Assembly (NCBI GenBank): GCA_003255065.1
Contig: QAOA01005888.1
Span: 2,869 to 66,868, forward strand
DNA length: 64,000 nucleotides
Direction of reading: 5' to 3'
Origin: Cercis canadensis
Taxonomy: Eukaryota > Streptophyta > Magnoliopsida > Fabales > Fabaceae
A program made the translations under genes and the position numbers. Within the stretch, counting starts at the first letter, position 1. Each line of letters starts with the position of its first letter. This document shows, one piece after another, positions 35,407 through 46,900 of this stretch. Below the pieces are notes generated by a model, which did no database searches, had not been told where the DNA came from, and saw only the letters and a program-made list of their open reading frames with translations.

Positions 35407-37482
35407 ATGGCAAAGACACAGAATATAGTGGTGTGGACTTGGGGAATCAGAAACACCTTCCAATCTGTTGTAGCCATCTTAACCACAATTCTAGTTGTCA
35501 TTGCCATTCATCTTACACAGGATACAGGGCAAGCTTCTGAACAAAGGGCTATTTCTAGTGATTCAATGTCAAATTGTGACTTGTTCTCTGGCAAGTGGGT
35601 TTTCGATAACGAATCTTATCCATTATACAAAGAGCAGCAATGTACATTCATGTCAGATCAGTTGGCTTGTGAGAAGTTTGGAAGGAAGGACTTGAACTAC
35701 CAGAATTGGAGGTGGAAGCCTCACCACTGTGACCTACCCAGGTCTTTCTCTTACTCACTCTCCCTTTCTATCTCTCTATGCTAGCTATCCTTGAATACAC
35801 ATCCTTTTAACTATAAATTATGTGTTACGTTTCTAGTTTGGCTATGTTTTTGAGCTTTGTGGAATGTGTTTCTTTCTATGTTAATAAGGTTCAATGCCAC
35901 AGCATTGCTTGAAAGGCTAAGAAACAAGAGGCTTGTGTTTGTGGGGGATTCATTGAACAGAGGCCAATGGGTTTCAATGGTTTGCCTTGTGGAGTCTGCA
36001 GTGCCTCCAAGTCTCAAATCCATGCACATCATTGCCAATGGTTCAATGAACATTTTCAAGGCCAAAGTAAGTCTTCATTCTCATCATATGAATAGTTCTA
36101 GTTCTGCTATCTATGCAAGTATGTTGATATTGTTGCTACATGCTAATAGTAGCTTAATTGAAATGATTAATTAAGGAATACAATGCAACAATTGAGTTCT
36201 ATTGGGCACCATTATTGGTAGAATCGAACTCGGATGATCCAGTGAATCATCGGGTTCCAGAGAGGACTGTTAGAGTCAAGGCCATTGAGAAGCATGCTAG
36301 GTATTGGACTGATGCAGACATTCTAATTTTCAATACTTATCTCTGGTGGAGAAGACCTTTAATGAATGTTCTGTAAGTACAACTTAATCATCACTTTCTT
36401 CCAGCAATGTTCCTGTTAGATATAAAACCATTCTTGGCCCTTCACCTAATAACTTAAGCATTTTGGTTAAATCAGTTCTTGACATTGCCCATCAACAACT
36501 CCTATTTCCAACCACCATACTACTGATTTGCTTTCTGCTGGGACTTTTAACAAACAGGTGGGGATCATTTGGGAACCCTGATGGGGTCTACAAAGAAGTA
36601 GAAATGCTGAGGGTCTATGAGATGGCCTTGAGGACTTGGTCAGATTGGGTGGAAGTCCATGTCAACAGTAACAAGACTCAGATGTTTTTCGTTAGCATGT
36701 CACCAACTCACGAGAGGTATCTGCATTTTCAGCTATCATATCTAACCTAGTATGGTTTATGCACCAAAAATCTTCATAATAGTGTAAAGCAATATACCAA
36801 TTCAGAATTCAGATTCAATAACTAGCCAAGCCAAGCATGACATCCCTTGTCAATGTGTCATTTACTTCTATTTTGTACAACAATACATAACATTAAACAA
36901 CGTTAGTTTCTCTAATAGGCACAAGAACCTAGGATCAAATTCCACTTCACCATCACTCAATGGATTAGGTTCGAGGCCATGAGAATTCGTTTATTAGAAC
37001 TAGATAAACTTAAGAGTCTACCAATTATTTCAATTTGTGAAATGATGACAAAAAATTTGTATATATATCATTACTCAACCAAAAAACAGAAATTACATAG
37101 TACTGCATATTGGATTTGTAATACAAATTGCAGAGCTGAGGAATGGGGAGGAGCTAGAGGTGACAATTGTTACAAAGAGACAGAACAGATCGTAGAAGAG
37201 GGATATTGGGGAAATGGGTCTGAACCTAAAATGATGCATGTGGTAGAGAAGGTACTTGAAGATTTGAGAACAAGAGGTTTAAATGTTCAAATGCTTAACA
37301 TCACACAGCTCACAGAGTACAGGAAAGAAGGTCACCCATCTATCTATAGGAAGCAATGGGAACCCCTAACTGAAGAACAGATATCAAATCCAAGCAGTTA
37401 TGCAGATTGCATACACTGGTGCCTACCTGGAGTACCTGATGTGTGGAACGAGCTCCTTTATGCCTATATTTCCCATCAATGA
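35407..37482 (+). CDS. TBL34: TBL (DUF231) xylan O-acetyltransferase, TBL33/34/35 clade
   Basis: Five exons join in frame: 35407-35741, 35889-36066, 36176-36372, 36558-36716 and 37134-37482, all with GT/AG borders, giving 405 residues. Residues about 19-37 form one hydrophobic segment, a signal anchor placing the enzyme in the Golgi membrane. The TBL domain starts at [19 protein letters not shown]. The catalytic GDS lies in [12 protein letters not shown] (G131-D132-S133) and the DxxH in DCIHWCLPG (D381, H384), the two hallmark motifs of this acetyltransferase family. Related Arabidopsis TBL33-35 add acetyl groups to xylan. The assignment to TBL34 rather than TBL33 or 35 rests on its position next to a PYL4-like gene and is less sure than the clade. 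No defect is seen. Introns are 109-417 bp. Confidence 0.92.
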
Positions 37483-38398
37483 CAAATAAACTTCTCACTT
37501 CAATGTAGTTTGCTAACTCAAGTTTTCCTTTTGTGTTCAATTGTTCAGCATCTTTTTTCTTTTATTCAATTCCTTAGGCAAAAAAGGAGACAACTTATCT
37601 CATACAAGCAAATCAGCAAAGATTCTCAAAATTTTCGAAACGTTTCCATTTAGACCTAAACGATACACCAAAATAAAATTTTAAGCATTGCCCCTCAGGT
37701 CTTTGTTTCACGTTCTTTATTACTTTTTTCCCTACTATGAGATTTCACCACAGATTCAAAAAGACTAAATCTAGAAGAAAGTATTCTAATTTTTGGAATA
37801 AGGTTTTCAAGCAGAAGCAATAAGGAAATTGATGAGAGGTTGGATGAGATCGAGTTAATTGCACAAGTAAAAAGAAAGGGCATGACTCTTGTTTTTGAGC
37901 TTTCAAAATTAAGTTAAGTCAATTCGAGCTAAAAAGGAGTTATTAATGGAAGATGAGTCAAAAATCTCGTACATGAAAAAATTATTTATAGGGGTGTTGA
38001 AAAAAATGAGAGTGATATGTTGATTTGGGCCTTTAGTGTAATAGTTTGGGCTTAAGATAAAACATCTACAAAAATAGATAGCTCTCATGAGAGGAACAAA
38101 GAATAAGCAATTTGCAAAACAAAACCTAACCTAAACTTCTTAACGCAAGCAAGAAACTAAATAAGAAATACATCCAACATCACATTACTAATTGTTAAAT
38201 TCAATAGAACCTACAATACTCTATTAAATCCTTACAGAAAAGAAACACATCAAAGAGGAAATGATTCAGTTCAGCAACTACAATTTATTTAAATAGGAAC
38301 AGAAACTCATGGCAAGATTTAATTAATTTTCTTATACACTTTGACAAATTCAACTTCAGACACTCAAAAAAATTTATTCAATTAACAGTTAAGTTGTT

Positions 38399-38930
38399 GG
38401 GGGTGATATGCTATACTCCCTTAATGTGACATAAATCACATCTTTGACTTTTTTACATAATTTTGATTTTATATTGTATTAGTTTGTCACAATTAATATA
38501 ATTTAAATTTTACTTAATCTATATTTGGGTTATACTAAAAAAATTTAAATGAGTTCAGTAAAATTTAAATTATATAAACTGTGCTAGAATGATACAATAT
38601 ATTAAAAAAAGACTGTGTAAAAAGTTATGTAACACGGGTACGGGTACAGTAGGTACGACAATTTTCAAAAAATAAAAGTATGAGTATGCCACATGATGGA
38701 AATGAAATCTAAAGAAGTTCATACAAGTCCCAAAACTGTTGGCCATCACCGTTCAAAACACACACAAAAAAGCTGCTGGTATGCGTTTCCGGCAGGGGAA
38801 CGCGTTTCACGTTTCCGATACGTACCGGAAACGGGTATGCCCCCAATTTTAACGTTTCGGTGCTTCATAGGTAAAAAGAAAGGGAAGATGTGACTTGTGT
38901 CACATAAAGGGAGTGTAGCATAACACCTCT
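38399..38930. mobile_element. TIR element in the left arm
   Basis: The ends GGTGATATGCTATACTCCCTT and AAGGGAGTGTAGCATAACACC are inverted copies, and the pairing goes on through ATGTGACA.AA.TCACAT, a palindrome close to each tip. The flanks TTAAGTTGT and CTAAGTTAT may be a decayed 9-bp duplication. It contains a GC-richer stretch (38735-38850) with CGTTTCCGG words. No coding frame is supported. Confidence 0.6.
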
Positions 38931-39375
38931 GCTAAGTTATTTTTTTCATTCTCAAAGAGGTCATTCTCTTCTCAGTTGAAGTAACTTTTATTTGACAAAT
39001 TTAAAGAAAATCTTGTTGAAAAGACTTGATTAGAGCTTCGACAGTAAACAAGATCTACAAGATGAAGTTGACTAAACCTAATAAGGAAAATATGATTAAC
39101 ATAAGAAATACAACAACAATAATCTCAATTAATGGATTAAATTTTTTGATGATGGTAAAGTAACTCGAATTAAGAATTTTGAGTTTAGATTCTACCATCA
39201 AACCCATAGCATACATGGATAAAGTGAAAAAAAATAGCTAACATAATGTTGTTGTGCTCATCAAATGGAGATTTGTTATTCTTGGTTTGATATTGAACTT
39301 GAAGAAAATCACCTAACGTTGTAATGAAAAATTTATAATATGTTATGATGAGCTGGAATCTACTCCTTGCCTCTT

Positions 39376-39820
39376 TGCACAAGAATAATATTACTTTTAT
39401 CCTCTCTCCTCTTTACTTTGCACAAGAATGCAAATGCAAAAAGTAATAATCTGCCAAGTAATTCACATTTGCATGCTTGTGCAAAGTAAAATATTCAAAA
39501 GTAAGTGTTTGCACAAGAATATTATTACTTTTTCCCTCTATCCACTTTACTTTATGTAAAAGCAATAATTTGCCGAGTAATTAACATCTGCATTCTCTTG
39601 GAAAGTAATATTTATTCAAATGTAAATGTTTGCACAAGAATAATATTACTTTTTTTCCTCTATCCTATTTACTTTGCACAATAATACAAATAAAAAAGTA
39701 ATAATCTGCCGAGTAATTAAGATATGCATTCTTGTGCAAAGTAATATTATTCAAATGTAAATGTTTGCACAAGAATAATATTACATTTTTCCTCCATCCT
39801 CTTTACTTTGTACAAGAGTG
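39376..39820. repeat. ~125-135-bp tandem repeat of hairpin-forming units
   Basis: About 3.4 units start at roughly 39376, 39510, 39630 and 39763. Each opens with TTGCACAAGAATA.TATTACTTTT, passes AGTAATAATCTGCC.AGTAATT and returns through an inverted CATTCTTGTGCAAAGTAAT, so a single unit can fold on itself. It lies in the loop of the large inverted repeat. Confidence 0.75.
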
Positions 39821-39825
39821 TACTA

Positions 39826-40400
39826 TGGAGAGCTGGGTAACGGCTCAGCCCGGCCTGTTTTGGCCATGTTCTAATCGGGCCAACAAATTAATGGCCCAGC
39901 CCAAGCCTACACGGGAGCGGGCTTAAATGGGTCAGTTCACTATTTTTTTTAACTATTTTTATTTGTAATTAGGCTAAAATCTAATAAAAGTTTAATTTTT
40001 TTTTTAGTGATTTTGGTCAAATTATTAATGAATCTAATTGAACAAAACAAAATATGTATAAAGTAATAAATAAAATTAAAACAAAAAATCAAAGACGTAT
40101 AAAAAGAATGCATGTAAGTGTAAATTTAAAATAAATATGTATAAATAACTAAAAAAAATTATAATAGTATATGTTTTAAAATTTAAAGTTTAAAAACACA
40201 TACTAGATTTGGTAGTCTTTCCTAAAAAAAAGAAAAAAGCAGGCTAGTCTAAGCTCAAACGGGTCACATGCCAATTTGGGTCGAGCCAAATTGGCCCGGT
40301 TATATTTGAGCTAAGATATTTATAACTCATCCTTATTTTTTTTTTTTTGGACTAAAACAGGTCAGTCCATCGAACTTAACCCATTTTACCAGCTCTAACC
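39826..40400. mobile_element. hAT-like TIR element
   Basis: The left end carries AGAGCTGGGTAACGG and the right end, inverted, TTAGAGCTGGTAAAATGG. The left subterminal region is rich in GGCCCAGCCC/CGGGCC words, and similar GGGTCGAGCC words occur near 40260-40310. This composition resembles hAT MITEs. A clear 8-bp target duplication was not found. Confidence 0.5.
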
Positions 40401-42085
40401 AATACCATAGTGGCCAAGAATGTAACTGAAAGTATAATATACTATATTGAAAGAAACCAATTATGATTAGACTATATTAATACTTTCATTTACTTTCTTT
40501 CAAGGAGCCTATATTATACTATATTGGACTCCAAAATGGTGTCCTCTATCATCTTTACTTTATTTTAAATAATTTTGTATTCCAAAAAGAATAATACTAT
40601 ATTAGATCTGTGTTACAAATGCGTCCGGAGTCTGAATAAAGACAAACAACCCCCAGCATATATACAAGCATTAAGATTAGATCACAGTCGCAGCTCCAAA
40701 GTGCTCCACCATTTTGTTTAGTTTTCTGTCTCAGTTTTCCCTCTCTCTGACTATTTGCGTTAGATTACCCAGAAAATAGGATGATGAAATGTCTAAAATG
40801 ATTTCAAATAATTTTAGCTCAAGAGAAAGGTATTAAATATCTATGTGGCTCTGCTTTCTACAATCTTTATTTAGTTTTAGTTTTTCCTTTTATTTTTTAT
40901 TTAGTTCAGTTGATTCAATTTACTGTTATTAATTTGTGTATGCCCCTAAATTATGAGCTTGCACATAGCATTCTTCCTTGCAAGTTGAACTTTTGCTCAA
41001 ATAAAGTGAAGCAAAAATAGAAGCTGCACAAAATTTATTTTTTAAGTTTCTCTAAACGTCGCAATTTTAACCTAATTCTTGTGCAAATTGCTCCTTTTTT
41101 ACCCCCTAATTTCCTCTCTTCCTCTATCTTTTTTACTTTCTTTTATTATTATTTTCAATATTAATTCAGTTTAACTTTCTAATTACAGTTCAGACAGGGA
41201 AGGAGGGGATTCCAGCTCACCACTACGTGCTGTTATAATTTTTCTGATTACAACATTAGGCAGTTTCCTCCAAGTTCATTATCAATCCAGGAACAAATCT
41301 CCATTTGATGAGCACAGCAACATTATGCTAGCCATATTTGTCTTTTTTACTTTATTCATGTATGATATGGGTTTGATGGGAGAATCTAAACTCAAAACTC
41401 TTAATTCGAGTTACCTTGCCATCATCAAAAAATTTAATCCATTGTGATTCTTGTTGTTGTATTGCCTACGTTAATCCTATTTCCCTTGTTGGGTCTAGTC
41501 GCCTTTATCTTGTAGATACTGTTTATTGTCGAAGCTCTAATCAAGTCATTTCAACAAACTTTTCTATAGATTGGTCAAATAACAGCTTACTTCAACAAGG
41601 AAGAGAATGACTCTTATGGGAATGAAAAAAACAACTTAATTGTGAGGGAAGAAAATATCTTGGTTGTCTAAAGTTGAATTTGCCATTGAGTATATTAGAA
41701 AATTGAATAAATCTTGCCTTGAGTTTCTTATTCCTATTCAAATAAATTGTAGTTGCTATATAATGAATTATTTCCCCTTTGATGTGTTGCTTGCATTAAA
41801 AAATTTAGGTTTGGTTTTGTTTTTGCAAATTGCTTATTCTTTGTTCTTCTCATGTGAGAGCTATCTGTTTCCTTCTTGCTGTTGCTTGAAAACCTTATTC
41901 CAAAAAATAGCATATTTTCTTCTAGATCTAGTCTTTTTGAATCTGTGGTGAAATGCCATAGGTGGGAAAAAAAAGTAATAAAGAATGTGAAACAAACACA
42001 CGAAGGGGCAAGGTTTAAAATTTCATTTTGGTGTATTGTTTAGGTCTAAATGGAAATGTTTTCAAACATTTCATTTCTAAAATTT

Positions 42086-43444
42086 TTGAAAAAATGTTTA
42101 AAATATTTTAAAGCAATATTTTTTAATTTTAAAGAATTCTAATAATGATGGTAAAATTATATGAAATTAAATAGTATAATATTAAATAACTACATTTTTT
42201 AATAAATAACAATAATTTATCAATGCCCATAAATATTTCTATTTTTTTTCTCCTTTGGATCTTCTTCTATTAATAATTATTTTGCCTTAGATGAACTCAT
42301 AGCTATATCCATAAAAATAAAATATAAAAATATAAATAACATAAATAAATTAAATTTTCCAACTACCCAACAACCCAATCATCTAATCTATAAGACTTAA
42401 ACAGATTTTTATCCATTTGAGCTGTTGGCTGTTGGGTCGTTCTCTTGCAATTTCTAATAGGCCAGTAGTTTAATTTTAAATGTTGTAGAATTTAGGCATT
42501 TCCCAAACATACTAAACAACTTAACATTAATGATAAACCACTAAAATCCATTATTAATGGAAAAATAAAAAGGACCACCCAACCACATAAAGTGGAAAAA
42601 TGCATATCTGTCTTGCATAGTAAGTCATTGACCTTTTTTTTTTTTTTTTNNNNNNNNNNNNTTTTTTTTGTATTTCGACTATGACTCTGAGTTCAAACAC
42701 AAAATTTATAAGCCCTGAATTAATAATATTTGATCATAGACTGTTGGGTTATAGTAAGTCATTGACTAATTGACTCTACACTAGTAAACCACAAGTGGTA
42801 GGAGAGACTGGAGCATAGGGTGATTTTCTTCTTCCTCCTCATAGATTTCTCTATCAACCACCCAGAAGGGCCACAAGCATCCAATTTAGGATATGAGAAA
42901 CTAACCTTTCAAATTTCAGAAGCTCTACTCTTAGGGGAAGAACAATTTAGGCTCTGGCTGGTGAAGGAAGCTTGAATTCTTCTTGATTTCACACCAAGCC
43001 ATGCATGCATCCAGCTCTTGAAGTTGAAGGTGAAATCTGAGAAATGGTTTATGAAGATTAAGTTTGCTTATACTAGTTTATGTTTGAAAAATTTTAAGAA
43101 TCTTTATTGATCTGCTTGTATGAGATAACTTGTTTCCTTTTTTGTTTAAGGGATTGAATTGTCTTGCTTCTTCAACTTTTTCTTTCTCCTATTCATCTTT
43201 TTTTTTGTTTTTAAAATATTCGACGCACATGATTCCATTGATTCGATTCAGCTCAATATTTAATCATTTCGATCGAAATTGTTGTACCGTTGCCATCGAA
43301 ACGATGTAATTTCCATTTCTGATGCGAAATTTTGCTCCTTGATGGACGCAATTCGAGATAGTAGGGTCATATTTCAAAGTTGGAAACCTGTTGGCTATAT
43401 AGAAACTAATTAGACTCACCCAAACCCAACTGGGCTCATAGTCG
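42086..43444. other. spacer with a 12-base N gap
   Basis: AT-rich sequence. Ns at 42650-42661 interrupt a poly-T run. No gene is recognised. A CTTCTTCCTCC stretch near 42828 is low complexity only. Confidence 0.6.
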
Positions 43445-43999
43445 TTAGAGTAGAGAAGAGAAACACCAAAACCTTTTATGACAAATATTATAAATTGTCT
43501 CCAAAAAGAAAAACCCTATAATTAACAATTTGATATTCCAATAGCATTTTTTCAATTCAAGTTCAGTGAGTGCATGTTTGGTTTCCTGGGGAAAACCACT
43601 GACCACAGTTGCAAGCTTCCCAATGCGCATTTCTACAAAAGTTTCCATATTGGAGCTTCTCAGATTTGCCCATTGCATCCGAACATGTACAAAACATGTG
43701 TGAATGCCAATACAAACAAGCTCTCAAATGTTATAGATGAAACTTATGATCCTTTTCCTAGCCAAATTTTCAATAAATATATATATATAAATAAATAAAG
43801 AAAAATATCAAGATTAATAACACTAAAAATCATTCGAGAAAATCCAAAAACAACCCAAATTCAAACAAGCACAGGTTCACAACCACATAAAAAGCAAGTT
43901 CCATTATGCTCAAAAGGGCATGGCCAAAAAGATAAAATAAAAACACACAAGATTGCTCAAAAGGGAACAAAGATAGAACCATAACACAGAAGCTATGTC
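43445..43999 (-). repeat. 3' flank of the F-box gene, duplicated at 60.5-61.1 kb
   Basis: This 550-bp stretch downstream of the F-box stop recurs near both F-box pseudogenes. 43565-43760 matches 60760-60960 in inverted orientation (the phrase 'catgtttggtttcctgggg' and the string read as HIGA-QI-PLH). 43830-43990 matches both 60520-60700 (inverted) and 60985-61100 (direct). Open frames on both strands look conserved only because the DNA is duplicated, so no gene is called. Confidence 0.7.
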
Positions 44000-46900
44000 C
44001 TAATCATGCAGAGAGTAATCAATCTCATCACGTACAGTCGAAAAACACCAAGCCATGGGGTATTGTCTCGGTCTAGAAGTAGCTGCATTTCCAAAAAACT
44101 GGACTGTCCTAACTGGTCCAATATCCATGGAATACAAATGGCACGCTGCAGAAGAGAGATCATTCATGGAATACACATTGCACACTGGGTATGACGGATC
44201 AATGTAATACACACAATTGCTCTCATATCCCCACCTGCTTGGGTTGCTCAATGCATAGCCCTTTATGAACTTCCCCACAAATAATGCTCTGTCTCCCAAA
44301 GTATGCAGCCTAACCCATTCCATATTTGACAAGTCAATCCGGTAAATCTTCAAGTGTTTAGTGGGTCTAAAATCAACCACTAAAAGCTCCTCATTTGAAC
44401 TAACTAACTTAAGCTCAAAGAAATCGGCTCTGGGAACATTGTTAAATTCCAGAAACTTCAAATTGAGAGAATTCAGGCTCAATATTCCTATGGAGCCCCA
44501 GCAAGTGACAGCATATATAGTGCGACGGAAAACCACAACATCAGTTACCCCCAAGGGATATCCTCCACTTGAGTAAATTGTCCAACTAGATTTTCTCGAT
44601 TGATAGATGTACAAACTGGATGACCTCACGTTCATACCCAAAACTACAAAATCTTCAGAATTAACCACAAAGGCAAGGATAGCATGGTCAAAATTAAGCA
44701 CGAAATTCCTTTGATAGGGTAATCTTTGGCAGGGTGACTCAGGGATGTGCAATTCTTTTCTTGTAAAAGGATTTATTAGCCAAAGCTTAGTCCAACTCAA
44801 ACTACCTTGCCTGATCAGATATCCACTAGAAAACCCAACAAAGGATTTCCAAAACCCAGTAGAGGATTCCCCCCAATGGTTAGGCAGCAAAGTCTTATAT
44901 CCTTTTGATTCAGATATGCTAAAGAAAGAGCATGCTTTTCTAGCATATGGTGACTTGAGAATAAGCAATGGTGCTTGGGATGCCATGAAATCTCCCCAAT
45001 GATTTCCATAAAATTTCCTCCAGTTCTTGCAGACACCACCTAAAGCAAAAAAGCCAACAAAATCTATTTTCTTCGAAATCATATCAAGCAGTTCATCTGG
45101 AAGAGTAGACCATCCTAGAATAGTATAACCATCACTTCCCGGCACTTTGCCTACTTATCACAAAAACAAAAATCAGAGGTAAGAGAAAGCATAGAATCAA
45201 ATATCAGTTTCATTTATCAGATAATAAAATGGAAAAGGAGGTGATAAAAACAATCCCTTTCCCCAATTCCAAGAGTACTTGAAGTCCAAAGTTTAGTTCA
45301 ATGATGTACCTTGTTCATCGTGAACTCTTGAATTTTTCCTTTTTCTTTTCACAATCATTTCCTTTGGAAGGTCAGACCATCTTCCACAAGCATAATAATC
45401 GCTTGCCATCGCCATCACTTTGCCTACTTATCACAGAAACAAAAAACATACGTAAGAAAAAGGAGAAAACCATATATTGATTTGATATATCAAACAACAA
45501 AATAGAAAAGGATGCCCCAAAGAAAGATTCCTTTCCCCAATTCCAGGAGTACTTGTGGATAAATTTCAATTCAACTATGTACCTTGTAATTGTTCGTTGT
45601 GAAAATGTGAATTTTTTCTTTTCTTTTCACGATCATGCCCTTATATAGCAATGAAATAGATATCTATCTTTACCCTCACATGCAGAATTAGTTATGCAAC
45701 AGAAAGCATGAAATCTGACCCATAGACATGGCATTGTCCTAATGATTGAAACTCCCCACCCTCAAAAACTGGAACAGAAAAATAAATGGAAAATGCAAGC
45801 AGTAGGAAAAAACATTTCCATGTCAACTTATAACTAATTTTTTTCTTAAAAAAAAAAAAACTTTAATGGAGGCCATTATTCAATGAATAAAATTTTCATA
45901 CCAGCCCTCCCCACCCCCTCCTTTTTCCCAAAAAAAAAAAGAATCAAAGTACAAGATGAAGTCCCTCTAAGATATTTCTAATTTATCAAGCAACATATGG
46001 AACTTGCCAATAAGGTCAAACTTAAATCCAGAAAGCACACTGACACAACTACTAATGAAAGTTAAAAAAAAAAATAAAAAAAAAAAGAAAGATAGTAAGC
46101 CATTCACAGAGACAATAGGGTGGAATTGATAAAGGGCTGAAGATAAATCACCTAAGAAATCAAGGTATATGAATCAACCGCAAGGTGAAAAAGGTTTCAG
46201 CTTGGAAGAACAGAACAAGTAAAGTGAGAAACACCTTTATGTGATTATACATCATAATCAAGGAATTTTTTTTGAAGATTTTAGCTTCAAAACATTCCTT
46301 TTTTCCTTTCAATTGCCTCTGTAAGTCCTCAGTGAGGCTAGCTGTGAGTCAACATCAAAGTTCAAACAATGTTTAATTTGCTTAACATTTGACACCATTA
46401 CCACTTATCCCCAAAATAAATTGATCCTTAATAGTTATAAGTCTCCAGCGTTCTTTATAAGGTGCAACTTGGTCAAGGAAAAAATGAGAGAACTTATCTT
46501 GATATACAAAAGAATGAACTCAATACATGCAAAATTTCAGCTTGAATTCTGCACAAGCATGAACATAATTCAAACTATGCACCTCCAAAAAGTTTATAAG
46601 ACAACTTATTTCCACCCCAGAAAGAAAGATAATCCAAAACATCTGCCTTGCTTAAGAGGAGCAAAATCATTTTATTATAAAGAATTAAGATATTAAAAGA
46701 CATTTCTAATGCTCTTTATGATGAGAGCTCATCCAAATTTCTAAGACCTGATTTGCACCTAACAATCACACATCATACCCCTTAACATGCCACAGTGCAT
46801 GGACCGGAACACAAAATAATGTTATCCTTTAAAACCAAACAAAATGAGAGTAGAGAGTAGAGTGTAGACAGTATTTTGAATGCATATTTAAACTTAAGAA

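Larger units (their letters stand above)
37618..42085. repeat. large imperfect inverted repeat with nested elements
   Basis: Left-arm blocks 37618-37900 and 38935-39370 match right-arm blocks 41850-42085 and 41255-41630 in reverse complement. Shared landmarks include 'catttagacctaaac', 'ttcaaaaagactaaatctagaagaaa', 'ttcgacagtaaacaagatctacaagat' and 'tttgatgatggtaaagtaactcgaatt'. The left arm is interrupted by other DNA, including a TIR element (38399-38930). The 1.9-kb loop holds a tandem array and a hAT-like element. Its left end lies about 135 bp after the TBL stop. Open frames inside (such as 41664-41951) resemble no family. It could be an old long-TIR transposon or an inverted duplication. 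Confidence 0.7.

Noticed and set aside
41664-41951. A 95-residue hydrophobic protein
   Set aside because: It lies in the right arm of a large inverted repeat, the matching left arm does not keep the frame, and composition is that of AT-rich noise.
43445-43798. Small conserved proteins on both strands at 43.4-43.8 kb and again at 60.7-61.0 kb
   Set aside because: Similarity exists on both strands at once because the DNA is a duplicated F-box 3' flank; there is no family resemblance or start context.
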